Origin: Thalassobellus sp050294475
GTDB taxonomy: Bacteria; Bacteroidota; Bacteroidia; Flavobacteriales; Flavobacteriaceae
Reading direction: 5' to 3'
Assembly: GCA_050294475.1 (NCBI GenBank)
Contig: JBNKOE010000010.1
Coordinates: 1 to 64,000 of the forward strand
DNA length: 64,000 bases
Shown here: positions 8,701-17,240 of the stretch, piece by piece
Position numbering within the stretch: position 1 is the first letter of the stretch
Layout of the letters: the number at the start of each line of letters is the position of its first letter
Notes under the pieces: generated by a model
What the model saw: only the letters and a program-made list of their open reading frames with translations
What the model was told of the DNA's origin: nothing
Databases searched by the model: none
Position numbers and translations under genes: made by a program

Positions 8701-10072
8701 ATTGAGGTTGAAAAGCTTGTATACCTAAACGGTGTAAAGTAGGCGCACGGTTAAGCAATACTGGATGTCCTTTAAGAACATTTTCCAAGATATCCCAAAC
8801 AACCGGCTCTCTTTTATCTATAATTTTCTTTGCAGATTTTACAGTTTTTACAATACCTCTTTCAATTAACTTTCTAATTACAAAAGGTTTGTAAAGCTCT
8901 GCTGCCATGTTTTTAGGCAATCCACATTCGTGTAATTTTAATTCTGGTCCAACAACAATTACAGAACGCGCAGAATAATCAACACGCTTACCTAGTAAGT
9001 TTTGACGGAAACGCCCTTGCTTACCTTTAAGTGAATCTGATAATGATTTTAATGGTCTGTTAGAATCTGTTTTTACTGCAGATGATTTACGTGTGTTATC
9101 GAATAAAGAATCTACTGATTCTTGTAACATACGTTTTTCATTACGTAAAATTACTTCTGGTGCTTTAATCTCAACCAATCGTTTAAGACGGTTGTTTCTA
9201 ATTATTACACGACGATATAAATCATTTAAATCAGACGTTGCAAAACGACCACCATCTAACGGCACTAACGGACGTAATTCTGGTGGAATAATTGGAATAA
9301 CTTTCATAATCATCCACTCTGGACGATTTTCTCTGTTGTTATTAGATTCCTTTAAAGCTTCAACAACTTGTAAGCGTTTTAAAGCCTCTGTTTTACGTTG
9401 TTTAGATGTTTCAGTATTAGCTTTATGACGTAACTCGTACGACAAAGATTCTAAATCTATTCTAGCTAATAAATCAATTAGACATTCAGCACCCATTTTA
9501 GCAAGAAACTTGTTAGGATCTGAATCATCTAAGTATTGGTTGTCTTGTGGAAGTGACTCAAGAATATTTAAATATTCCTCTTCTGTTAAGAAATCCATCT
9601 TTTGAACAGGTTCCCCTTCCTCATTCTTAGCATTACCTGGTTGAATTACTACATAACGTTCGTAGTAAATAATCATATCTAATTTCTTAGATGGCAATCC
9701 TAATAAATAACCTATTTTATTTGGTAAAGAACGGAAGTACCAAATGTGAGCAACAGGAACTACTAAATTAATGTGTCCTACGCGATCACGACGTACTTTC
9801 TTTTCTGTTACCTCTACACCACAACGGTCACAAACAATACCTTTGTAGCGAATTCTTTTATATTTACCACAAGCACATTCGTAATCCTTTACAGGACCAA
9901 AAATACGCTCACAGAACAAACCATCACGTTCTGGTTTGTGAGTTCGATAATTGATAGTTTCTGGTTTTAAAACCTCACCTCTAGACTCTGCTAAAATAGA
10001 CTCTGGTGATGCTAAACCAATTGAGATTTTATTAAATCTCTTTACTGTATATTTATCTTGTTTTCTTGCCAT
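5771..10072 (-). CDS. rpoC: DNA-directed RNA polymerase subunit beta'
   Basis: The 1,433-residue catalytic beta' subunit, of usual length for Bacteroidetes. The N-terminal zinc-binding cysteines are visible as CACGKYK and CDRCGVEV. The Mg-binding active-site motif NADFDGDQMA is intact, as are the bridge-helix and trigger-loop regions (GARGSKEQIRQL; QSIGEPGTQLTLRTFH) and the second zinc-site cysteines near CEALKGICAKCYGRNL. It follows rpoB by 30 bp in the same transcript. A hairpin downstream separates it from DUF3467. Nothing suggests truncation or frameshift. Confidence 0.99.
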   Translation of the reverse strand: MARKQDKYTVKRFNKISIGLASPESILAESRGEVLKPETINYRTHKPERDGLFCERIFGPVKDYECACGKYKRIRYKGIVCDRCGVEVTEKKVRRDRVGHINLVVPVAHIWYFRSLPNKIGYLLGLPSKKLDMIIYYERYVVIQPGNAKNEEGEPVQKMDFLTEEEYLNILESLPQDNQYLDDSDPNKFLAKMGAECLIDLLARIDLESLSYELRHKANTETSKQRKTEALKRLQVVEALKESNNNRENRPEWMIMKVIPIIPPELRPLVPLDGGRFATSDLNDLYRRVIIRNNRLKRLVEIKAPEVILRNEKRMLQESVDSLFDNTRKSSAVKTDSNRPLKSLSDSLKGKQGRFRQNLLGKRVDYSARSVIVVGPELKLHECGLPKNMAAELYKPFVIRKLIERGIVKTVKSAKKIIDKREPVVWDILENVLKGHPVLLNRAPTLHRLGIQAFQPQLIEGKAIRLHPLVCTAFNADFDGDQMAVHLPLGPEAILECQLLMLASHNILNPANGSPVTVPSQDMVLGLYYMTKLRTSTPEVPILGEGLTFYSPEEVEIAFNEKKVDLNAGIKVRTIDINEEGKLDKMIVETTVGRVLFNQHVPQAAGYINQVLTKKSLRDIIGNILKVTSVPETADFLDAIRTLGFKFAFQGGLSFSLGDIIIPPEKQGMIDKANGLVDGIMGNYNMGLITNNERYNQVIDIWTSTNAELTELSMKRIREDQQGFNSVFMMLDSGARGSKEQIRQLTGMRGLMAKPKKSNAGGGEIIENPILSNFKEGLSILEYFISTHGARKGLADTALKTADAGYLTRRLVDVSQDVIINTEDCGTLRGVEVEALKKNDEVVETLEERIVGRVSLNDVYNPLTDELLVAAGQLIDDDIAKAIQASPIDSLEVRSALTCEALKGICAKCYGRNLATDKMVQRGEAVGVVAAQSIGEPGTQLTLRTFHVGGIAGNISEENKLVVKFEGVAEIEDLKTVKGKDGEGNDIDIVISRTSELKLIDKKTGIVLSTNNIPYGSTIYVKSGDSLAKGDVVCSWDPYNGVIISEFAGKVRYENIEQGMTYQVEIDEQTGFQEKVISESRNKKLIPTLHIEDSKGETIRSYNLPVGAHLMIDDGEKIIIGKILVKIPRKSAKAGDITGGLPRVTELFEARNPSNPAVVSAIDGVVSFGKIKRGNREIIVESKLGDVKKYLVKLSNQILVQENDYVKAGMPLSDGSITPNDILNIKGPSAVQQYLVNEVQEVYRLQGVKINDKHFEVVVRQMMRKVRIIDSGDTIFLEDQLAHKADFILENDAIFGMKVVEDAGDSVNIKPGQIITPRQLRDENSLLRREDKQLVVARDAQPATATPILQGITRASLQTKSFISAASFQETTKVLNEAAVAGKVDSLEGLKENVIVGHRIPAGTGMRAYKDIIVGSKEEFDEMMQVKQELNYN

Positions 10073-10102
10073 AATATATGGATGAAATGTTTTTTTAATT
10101 AA

Positions 10103-13100
10103 CTACTCCTCTAATCTGATATCCAAACCTAAACCTTTCAATTCGTGCATAAGAACGTTGAATGATTCTGGTAATCCTGGATCTGGCATTGGCTCACCTT
10201 TCACGATAGCTTCGTAAGTTTTAGCTCTACCAATAACATCATCAGATTTTACAGTTAAAATCTCACGTAAGGTACTTGATGCTCCATAAGCTTCAAGTGC
10301 CCAAACTTCCATCTCACCAAAACGCTGACCACCAAATTGTGCTTTACCACCTAAAGGTTGTTGTGTAATTAATGAGTAAGGTCCAATAGAACGTGCGTGC
10401 ATTTTATCGTCTACCATGTGTCCTAGTTTCAGCATATAAATCACACCAACTGTTGCTGGTTGATCGAAACGCTCTCCTGTTCCACCATCATATAAATAAC
10501 TATGTCCGTATCTTGGAATTCCAGCTTCATCTGTAAATTCGTTAATTTGATCTATTGTAGCACCATCGAAAATAGGTGTTGCATAAGTACGACCTAATTT
10601 TTGACCTGCCCAACCAAGAACAGTTTCATAAATTTGACCAATATTCATACGAGATGGTACACCAAGTGGATTTAAAACAATATCAACAGGAGTTCCATCT
10701 TCTAAAAAAGGCATATCCTCTTGACGTACAATACGAGCAACAATACCTTTATTACCGTGACGTCCTGCCATTTTATCACCTACTTTAAGCTTACGCTTTT
10801 TAGCAATATAAACTTTAGCAAGTTTTATAATACCAGCTGGTAACTCATCACCAACAGAAATTGTAAACTTCTCACGACGTAAAGAACCTTGTAAATCGTT
10901 TTCTTTAATCTTGTAGTTATGAATTAAATCGGCTACTAATTGATTGGTATGATCATCTGTTGTCCATTTACCAGACACTAAATGCGCATAATCATCAACA
11001 GCATTTAACATTTTAAGAGTGAATTTTTTACCTTTTGGTAATACTTCTTCTCCTAAATCGTTAAAAATACCTTGAGCTGTTTTACCATTTACAATATTAA
11101 AAAGCTTTTCAATTAAAACATCTTTTAATTCATCAAACTTTCTATCGTATTGTGCTTCTAAAGCTAAAATATCATCTTTATCTTGAGCTCTCTTACGTTT
11201 ATCTTTTACTGCTCTAGCAAATAATTTCTTTTCAATAACAACACCGTGTAATGAAGGAGAAGCTTTTAAAGAAGCATCTTTTACATCACCAGCTTTATCT
11301 CCAAAGATAGCACGTAATAATTTTTCTTCTGGTGTTGGATCTGATTCTCCTTTTGGTGTAATTTTACCAATTAAAATGTCGCCAGGTTTAACCTCAGCTC
11401 CAATGCGAATCATTCCATTTTCATCTAAATCTTTAGTAGCTTCTTCTGATACGTTTGGAATATCATTAGTTAACTCTTCGTTACCTAATTTAGTATCTCT
11501 TACGTCTAAAGAATACTCATCAATATGAATAGATGTGAATATATCTTCACGAACTACTTTTTCAGAAATTACAATCGCATCCTCAAAGTTATACCCTTTC
11601 CAAGGCATAAAGGCTACTTTCATATTTCTTCCAAGGGCTAGTTCTCCTTTTTGAGTCGCATATCCTTCACATAAAACTTGACCTTTAGTAACTTTATCTC
11701 CTTTAACAACAATTGGTTTTAAGTTGATAGAAGTACCTTGGTTAGTTTTTCTGAATTTTATTAATTGGTAGGTTTTAATATCGCTATCAAAACTTACTTT
11801 AGCTTCATCTTCAGTACGCTCGTATCTAATTTTTATTTCATTAGCATCAACATACAATACTTCACCGTTACCTTCTGCATTAATTAAAACACGAGAATCT
11901 GAAGCCACTTGACGTTCTAAACCTGTTCCTACAATTGGTGCATCTACTCTTAATAAAGGCACAGCTTGACGCATCATGTTAGATCCCATTAAGGCTCTAT
12001 TCGCATCATCATGTTCTAAGAAAGGAATTAAAGATGCTGAAATTGAAGATATTTGATTTGGTGCTACATCTGTATAATTAAGAGCACTTGGTTCAATTAC
12101 TGGGAAGTCACCTTCCATTCTAGCAATTACTTTATCATGTAATATCTTACCATCATCATCAACTTTTACAGTTGCTTGAGCTATTAATTTTTCTTCTTCT
12201 TCTTCAGCACTTAAATAAATTGGTTCATTTTTAATATCAACCACACCATCAGTAACTTTTCTATAAGGTGTTTCAATGAATCCCATAGAATTCACTTTCG
12301 CATATACAGAAAGAGATGAAATTAAACCAATATTTGGTCCCTCAGGTGTTTCAATAGGACATAAACGTCCGTAGTGTGTATAGTGAACATCACGAACCTC
12401 AAAACCTGCTCTTTCTCTAGAAAGTCCTCCAGGTCCAAGAGCCGATAAACGACGCTTATGAGTAATCTCTGCTAATGGATTTGTTTGATCCATAAATTGA
12501 GATAACTGATTTGTTCCAAAGAATGAATTAATTACAGACGACAATGTCTTAGCATTAATTAAATCTATTGGAGTAAACACCTCGTTATCACGAACGTTCA
12601 TACGCTCACGAATAGTACGTGCCATACGTGCTAAACCAACTCCAAACTGAGAAGACAATTGCTCACCTACTGTACGTACACGACGGTTAGATAAGTGGTC
12701 AATATCATCAATCTCTGCTTTTGAATTGATAAGCTCGATTAAATATTTTATAATAGTTATGATATCTTCTTTTGTAAGCACTTGCTTATCCATTCCAATA
12801 TCTAACTGTAATTTTTTATTCATTCTATAACGACCTACCTCACCTAAAGAGTAACGTTGATCTGAAAAGAATAATTTATCTATAATACCACGTGCTGTTT
12901 CCTCATCTGGCGGTTCAGCATTACGTAATTGTCTATAAATATGTTCAACAGCCTCTTTTTCAGAATTTGTTGGATCTTTTTGAAGCGTATTATGAATAAT
13001 AGCATAATCACCTTGTTCTGCACTTTCTTTATGTAAAAGAATTGTTTTAACATCTACTTCAAGAATCTCTTCAATATTATCTTTATCAAGGATTGTATCA

Positions 13101-13915
13101 CGATCAAGCACAATTTCATTACGCTCAATAGATACTACTTCACCTGTATCTTCATCAACAAAATCTTCATGCCACGTATTAAGTACACGCGCTGCTAATT
13201 TTCTTCCTAAATACTTTTTTAATCCAGATTTTGAAACCTTAACTTCTTCAGCTAAATCAAAAATCTCTAAAATATCTTTATCACGCTCAAAACCAATAGC
13301 ACGGAAAAGCGTTGTAACAGGTAATTTTTTCTTTCTATCAATGTATGCATACATTACCTGATTGATATCTGTAGCAAACTCAATCCACGATCCTTTGAAT
13401 GGTATAACTCTTGCTGAATATAATTTTGTTCCATTAGCATGGAATGATTGTCCAAAGAATACTCCTGGCGAACGGTGTAATTGAGATACTACTACACGTT
13501 CAGCTCCATTGATACAAAAAGTACCACTTGGTGTCATGTAAGGTATAGTTCCTAAATACACATCTTGAACAATGGTCTCGAAATCCTCATGTTCAGGGTC
13601 TGTACAATATAACTTTAACCTTGCTTTTAGCGGAACGCTGTAAGTAAGTCCTCTTTCAATACACTCATCGATGGCATATCTTGGTGGATCTACAAAGTAA
13701 TCTAAAAATTCTAATACGAATTGATTACGTGAATCTGTAATTGGGAAGTTTTCCATGAAGGTATTATATAAACCTTCATCACCTCTTTCATCAGACTTCG
13801 TTTCTAATTGGAAAAAATCCTGGAAGGATTTAATCTGAATATCCAAGAAATCTGGATATTCTGTTCTATTTACAATAGAGGAAAAATTTAATCTTTCAGC
13901 TTGTGTTGATAACAT
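10103..13915 (-). CDS. rpoB: DNA-directed RNA polymerase subunit beta
   Basis: The 1,270-residue beta subunit. The rifampicin-binding segment reads QLSQFMDQTNPLAEITHKRR followed by LSALGPGG, with the D, H and S positions usually associated with sensitivity intact. The C-terminal GGKAQFGGQRFGEMEVWALE motif is also present. I start it at ATG 13915 (MLSTQAERLNF); an in-frame TTG directly before would add one residue. It lies downstream of rplL across a 123-bp spacer that contains a long hairpin, and just ahead of rpoC. Acidic insertions typical of Bacteroidetes are present. Confidence 0.99.
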   Translation of the reverse strand: MLSTQAERLNFSSIVNRTEYPDFLDIQIKSFQDFFQLETKSDERGDEGLYNTFMENFPITDSRNQFVLEFLDYFVDPPRYAIDECIERGLTYSVPLKARLKLYCTDPEHEDFETIVQDVYLGTIPYMTPSGTFCINGAERVVVSQLHRSPGVFFGQSFHANGTKLYSARVIPFKGSWIEFATDINQVMYAYIDRKKKLPVTTLFRAIGFERDKDILEIFDLAEEVKVSKSGLKKYLGRKLAARVLNTWHEDFVDEDTGEVVSIERNEIVLDRDTILDKDNIEEILEVDVKTILLHKESAEQGDYAIIHNTLQKDPTNSEKEAVEHIYRQLRNAEPPDEETARGIIDKLFFSDQRYSLGEVGRYRMNKKLQLDIGMDKQVLTKEDIITIIKYLIELINSKAEIDDIDHLSNRRVRTVGEQLSSQFGVGLARMARTIRERMNVRDNEVFTPIDLINAKTLSSVINSFFGTNQLSQFMDQTNPLAEITHKRRLSALGPGGLSRERAGFEVRDVHYTHYGRLCPIETPEGPNIGLISSLSVYAKVNSMGFIETPYRKVTDGVVDIKNEPIYLSAEEEEEKLIAQATVKVDDDGKILHDKVIARMEGDFPVIEPSALNYTDVAPNQISSISASLIPFLEHDDANRALMGSNMMRQAVPLLRVDAPIVGTGLERQVASDSRVLINAEGNGEVLYVDANEIKIRYERTEDEAKVSFDSDIKTYQLIKFRKTNQGTSINLKPIVVKGDKVTKGQVLCEGYATQKGELALGRNMKVAFMPWKGYNFEDAIVISEKVVREDIFTSIHIDEYSLDVRDTKLGNEELTNDIPNVSEEATKDLDENGMIRIGAEVKPGDILIGKITPKGESDPTPEEKLLRAIFGDKAGDVKDASLKASPSLHGVVIEKKLFARAVKDKRKRAQDKDDILALEAQYDRKFDELKDVLIEKLFNIVNGKTAQGIFNDLGEEVLPKGKKFTLKMLNAVDDYAHLVSGKWTTDDHTNQLVADLIHNYKIKENDLQGSLRREKFTISVGDELPAGIIKLAKVYIAKKRKLKVGDKMAGRHGNKGIVARIVRQEDMPFLEDGTPVDIVLNPLGVPSRMNIGQIYETVLGWAGQKLGRTYATPIFDGATIDQINEFTDEAGIPRYGHSYLYDGGTGERFDQPATVGVIYMLKLGHMVDDKMHARSIGPYSLITQQPLGGKAQFGGQRFGEMEVWALEAYGASSTLREILTVKSDDVIGRAKTYEAIVKGEPMPDPGLPESFNVLMHELKGLGLDIRLEE

Positions 13916-13979
13916 CAATAGACGGAATTTTGATTAAAAAAATAGTGATACGCGCATCTAACAATTATATACGCAAAAT

Positions 13980-14015
13980 GGTTTAGGCCTTGAAGTTAAA
14001 CTCCAGACCTAAACC
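13980..14015 (-). promoter_or_regulatory. Hairpin between rplL and rpoB, likely attenuator
   Basis: On the minus strand ggtttagg and cctaaacc close a stem extended by imperfect pairing through about 17 bp around a tiny central loop. Only a weak T stretch follows, so partial termination or RNA processing is more likely than full termination. E. coli has an attenuator in the same place; its action here is inferred. Confidence 0.6.
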
Positions 14016-14038
14016 TTTATTTTGTTTGGTTGTTAAGC

Positions 14039-14416
14039 TTACTTAAGCTCAACCTCAGCTCCTGCTTCTTCTAATGAAGTTTTTAACCCTTCAGCTTCGT
14101 CTTTAGAAACACCTTCTTTAATTGCACTTGGTGCATCATCAACTAAACCTTTTGCTTCTTTTAAACCAAGACCAGTTAATTCTTTAACTAATTTTACTAC
14201 AGCTAATTTAGAACCACCAGCGGCTTTTAAGATAACATCAAATTCAGTTTGAGCTTCTTCAGCGTCTCCACCTCCAGCAGCAGGACCAGCAACAGCAACT
14301 GCAGCAGCAGCAGCAGGCTCGATACCATACTCATCTTTTAATATAGTTGCTAACTCATTTACTTCTTTTACAGTAAGGTTAACTAATTGTTCTGCGAAAT
14401 CTTTTAAATCTGCCAT
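14039..14416 (-). CDS. rplL: Ribosomal protein bL12 (L7/L12)
   Basis: A 125-residue stalk protein that recruits translation factors to the 50S subunit. The N-terminal dimerisation helix region is followed by the flexible hinge rich in Ala, Gly and Pro (AAAAAVAVAGPAAGGG, about 35-50), then the conserved C-terminal domain with KLAVVKLVKELTGLGLKEAK and LVDDAPSAIKEGVSK. It sits 65 bp downstream of rplJ, its binding partner on the ribosome, and upstream of the rpoB leader hairpin. Length and sequence are normal. Confidence 0.98.
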   Translation of the reverse strand: MADLKDFAEQLVNLTVKEVNELATILKDEYGIEPAAAAAVAVAGPAAGGGDAEEAQTEFDVILKAAGGSKLAVVKLVKELTGLGLKEAKGLVDDAPSAIKEGVSKDEAEGLKTSLEEAGAEVELK

Positions 14417-14481
14417 TTTTCTATCGTTTTAATAAATTTTTAATAATAATATAATTGTAATATAGTGCGTACTGCTTAATA

Positions 14482-15003
14482 CTATTCTGATTTCTCAGAA
14501 AGTGTTTTAATAATTCCAGCTAATGTTCCTCCACTTGATTTAAGTGCAGAAATAACGTTTTTAGCAGGCGATTGTAATAATCCAACAATCTCTCCTAATA
14601 ACTCTTCTTTAGACTTGATATCTACTAACATGTCTAATTGATCATCGCCAATATAAACAGCTTCCTCAATAAACGCTCCTTTTAATAAAGGTTTGTCTGA
14701 TTTCTTACGGAAAGTTTTTATCAACTTCGCTGGCACATTACCAGTTTCAGAATACATCACAGATGTATTTCCTTTTAAAACAGATGGTAAATCTCCAAAA
14801 TCTCTATCTGAAGCTTCCATTGCTTTTTCAAGTAATGTATTTTTTATAACTGCTAATTTTACGTTTGCTTTAAAACAAGCACGACGTAAATCTGAGGTAG
14901 TACCTGCATTTAATCCTGAAATATCTGTTAAATAGATATTTGCATTATTAGCTAATTCTGCAGTTAAGTCCTCAATTACTAATGATTTTTCTTCTCTTGT
15001 CAT
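14482..15003 (-). CDS. rplJ: Ribosomal protein uL10
   Basis: A 173-residue stalk base protein that anchors bL12 dimers to 23S rRNA. The start MTREEKSLVIEDLT, the region VKLAVIKNTLLEKA and the C-terminal ALKSSGGTLAGIIKTLSEK helix that binds bL12 are as expected. The gene starts 19 bp after rplA ends, so it is cotranscribed with rplKA. In many bacteria uL10-bL12 represses its own mRNA by binding the rplJ leader; the short spacer here means any such site must overlap the end of rplA. Confidence 0.98.
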   Translation of the reverse strand: MTREEKSLVIEDLTAELANNANIYLTDISGLNAGTTSDLRRACFKANVKLAVIKNTLLEKAMEASDRDFGDLPSVLKGNTSVMYSETGNVPAKLIKTFRKKSDKPLLKGAFIEEAVYIGDDQLDMLVDIKSKEELLGEIVGLLQSPAKNVISALKSSGGTLAGIIKTLSEKSE

Positions 15004-15022
15004 AATAAAAGTTTTAACTTAA

Positions 15023-15712
15023 TTAACCAATTTTAGGATCAACAGCGATACTTGGACTCATTGTAGAAGACATAAATATGCTTTTTACATAAGTTCCTTT
15101 TGCAGTTGTCGGTTTTAGTTTCAATAATGTTGTTAATAATTCATTTGCATTACCTGCAATTTTATCTGCACTAAAAGATGCTTTTCCTATAGCAGCATGT
15201 ACAATACCAGTTTTATCAACTTTAAAGTCAATTTTACCAGCTTTTACTTCTGTTACAGCTTTAGCAATATCCATAGTTACAGTACCTGTTTTTGGGTTAG
15301 GCATTAAACCACGAGGACCTAACACACGTCCTAACGGACCTAATTTACCCATTACACTAGGCATAGTAATAATAACATCTACGTCTGTCCAACCGCTCTT
15401 GATTTTATCAAGATATTCGTCTAAACCTACATAATCAGCTCCTGCTTCTTTAGCTTCGGCTTCTTTATCTGGTGTTACTAATGCTAATACTTTCATATCT
15501 TTACCAGTACCATGAGGAAGTGAAACAACACCTCTTACCATTTGATTTGCTTTACGAGGATCTACTCCTAAACGTACTGCTATATCAACAGATGCATCAA
15601 ATTTTGTATTGGTAATTTCTTTAACTAATGAAGATGCTTCTTCTAAAGAGTAAACTCTTCCTTTTTCTATTTTCGCTGCAGCTTCTTTTTGCTTTTTTGT
15701 TAATCTTGCCAT
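15023..15712 (-). CDS. rplA: Ribosomal protein uL1
   Basis: A 229-residue protein of the L1 stalk on the 50S subunit. The signature GPRGLMPNPKTGTVT is clear and the protein ends TMSPSIAVDPKIG. In other bacteria uL1 also binds the rplKA leader and represses translation. It lies 19 bp downstream of rplK and 19 bp upstream of rplJ in the same operon, and length is normal. Confidence 0.98.
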   Translation of the reverse strand: MARLTKKQKEAAAKIEKGRVYSLEEASSLVKEITNTKFDASVDIAVRLGVDPRKANQMVRGVVSLPHGTGKDMKVLALVTPDKEAEAKEAGADYVGLDEYLDKIKSGWTDVDVIITMPSVMGKLGPLGRVLGPRGLMPNPKTGTVTMDIAKAVTEVKAGKIDFKVDKTGIVHAAIGKASFSADKIAGNANELLTTLLKLKPTTAKGTYVKSIFMSSTMSPSIAVDPKIG

Positions 15713-15731
15713 TCTAAATGTCTTTTATAGA

Positions 15732-16169
15732 TTAATTAGGGAATTGCCCTGTTACGGTTATACCCATTGATCTTGCAGTACCAGCTACCATTTTCATTGC
15801 AGATTCGATAGTAAATGCATTTAAATCTACCATTTTGTCTTCTGCGATGGTTTTAACCTGATCCCACGAAACTTTAGCTACTTTTTTTCGGTTTGGCTCT
15901 CCAGATCCCTTCTTCAACTTTGCAGCTTCCATTAATTGAACTGCTGCTGGAGGAGTTTTGATTACAAAATCAAATGATTTGTCTTTGTAAACAGATATAA
16001 CCACTGGTAATACTTTACCTGGCTTATCTTGGGTTCTGGCATTGAATTGCTTACAGAACTCCATGATGTTAACACCTGCAGCTCCTAAAGCGGGTCCAAC
16101 CGGTGGCGATGGATTCGCAGCACCTCCCCGAACTTGTAACTTAACTACTTTACCTAATTCTTTTGCCAT
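15732..16169 (-). CDS. rplK: Ribosomal protein uL11
   Basis: A 145-residue protein of the GTPase-associated centre of the 50S subunit. The N-terminal Pro-rich motif NPSPPVGPALGAAGVN and the C-terminal RNA-binding domain (GTARSMGITVTG) are intact. It follows nusG by 71 bp and leads the rplKAJL series. Any uL1 autoregulatory site should lie in the 16170-16240 spacer. Confidence 0.98.
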   Translation of the reverse strand: MAKELGKVVKLQVRGGAANPSPPVGPALGAAGVNIMEFCKQFNARTQDKPGKVLPVVISVYKDKSFDFVIKTPPAAVQLMEAAKLKKGSGEPNRKKVAKVSWDQVKTIAEDKMVDLNAFTIESAMKMVAGTARSMGITVTGQFPN

Positions 16170-16240
16170 TTTTAATAATTTAATTTTTTGATGTTATCTC
16201 TCTTTTGGAAGCGAAAGACTCATCTATCTATGTAACACTA

Positions 16241-16795
16241 TTATACTTTCTCAACTTGCATATAACTCAACTCTAATGGTGTTTTTCTTCCGAAAATCTT
16301 TACCATTACTTCAAGTTTACGCTTTTCTTCATTAATTTTTTCAATAGTACCATCAAATCCATTAAATGGTCCATCAATAACTTTTACAGTTTCTCCCTTA
16401 GTAAAAGGAATTGCTACATTTGCACTTTCTTCAACAGCTAACTCATCTACCTTACCTAACATTCTGTTTACTTCAGATTGTCTTAATGGAACAGGATCTC
16501 CACCTTTAGTTTCTCCTAAAAAACCAATAACATTAGTTACCGATCTAATTATGTGTGGCACTTCACCTGTTAAGTTGGCTTGTATCATTATATAGCCTGG
16601 AAAAAAAGTTTTTTCTTTATGAATTTTTTTTCCATTACGGATTTGTATTACGCGTTCTGTTGGAACTAGTACCTGATCAACATAATCTTGAAGACCTAAA
16701 CGAGCAATTTCATTCTCGATATATGTCTTGATTTTGTTTTCCTGACCACTTACAGCTCTAACAACATACCATTTTTTTTCACTTATTTCAGACAT
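16241..16795 (-). CDS. nusG: Transcription elongation/antitermination factor NusG
   Basis: A 184-residue NusG with an N-terminal NGN domain (KKWYVVRAVSGQENKIK, about 7-110) and a C-terminal KOW domain (about 130-184, KGETVKVIDGPFNGFDG). It binds RNA polymerase and couples it to ribosomes or termination factors. It lies 9 bp downstream of secE, the usual pairing. Sequence and length are ordinary. Confidence 0.98.
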   Translation of the reverse strand: MSEISEKKWYVVRAVSGQENKIKTYIENEIARLGLQDYVDQVLVPTERVIQIRNGKKIHKEKTFFPGYIMIQANLTGEVPHIIRSVTNVIGFLGETKGGDPVPLRQSEVNRMLGKVDELAVEESANVAIPFTKGETVKVIDGPFNGFDGTIEKINEEKRKLEVMVKIFGRKTPLELSYMQVEKV

Positions 16796-16804
16796 AATTT
16801 CTTT

Positions 16805-17002
16805 TTAACCGTTAATCCATTCAAAATAAAATGATATAACTTTACTAAAAACTGTATCAACTCCCCAAATTGCTAAAGAAAAAATAATTGAAAATACAGC
16901 AACTAAAACAGTTAAACTTTGTGCCTCTGCCCATGTTGGCCAACTTACATTATTTTTAAGTTCACCAAATGATTCTTTTACGTAATTTACAAATCCAGCC
17001 AT
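16805..17002 (-). CDS. secE: Preprotein translocase subunit SecE
   Basis: A 65-residue short-form SecE with one membrane segment (about 30-50) preceded by the amphipathic helix and the conserved ELKNNVSWPTWAEAQ. It stabilises SecY in the inner membrane. It sits between tRNA-Trp and nusG in the conserved order tRNA-Trp-secE-nusG-rplK. Confidence 0.96.
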   Translation of the reverse strand: MAGFVNYVKESFGELKNNVSWPTWAEAQSLTVLVAVFSIIFSLAIWGVDTVFSKVISFYFEWING

Positions 17003-17103
17003 TTATTATTATTTTGAATGAATTAAAATTTTGTCTTTAATAATTAAGCAAAATTTTAATCTTATATTATTGAAAGTAGTTTTACTACTACTTACTACTT
17101 AAG

Positions 17104-17176
17104 CACGGGTTGAGAGACTCGAACTCCCGACACCTGGTTTTGGAGACCAGTGCTCTACCAACTGAGCTAAACCCGT
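17104..17176 (-). tRNA. tRNA-Trp (anticodon CCA)
   Basis: Read on the minus strand, a full cloverleaf has acceptor ACGGGTT pairing with AACCCGT, D-stem GCTC/GAGC, anticodon stem CTGGT/ACCAG with loop CTCCAAA, and a TTCGAGT T-loop. CCA is not encoded. It lies between tuf and secE. Confidence 0.97.
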
Positions 17177-17240
17177 AAACATAAGTCAAGGTATTCCGAA
17201 AAACGGAATACCTTAACTCTATATTTATTAAACTATAATC

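Noticed and set aside
9093..9428. Plus-strand open frame inside rpoC
   Set aside because: Antisense to conserved rpoC coding sequence, with no similarity or ribosome site.
10576..10788. Plus-strand open frame inside rpoB
   Set aside because: Antisense shadow of conserved rpoB sequence.
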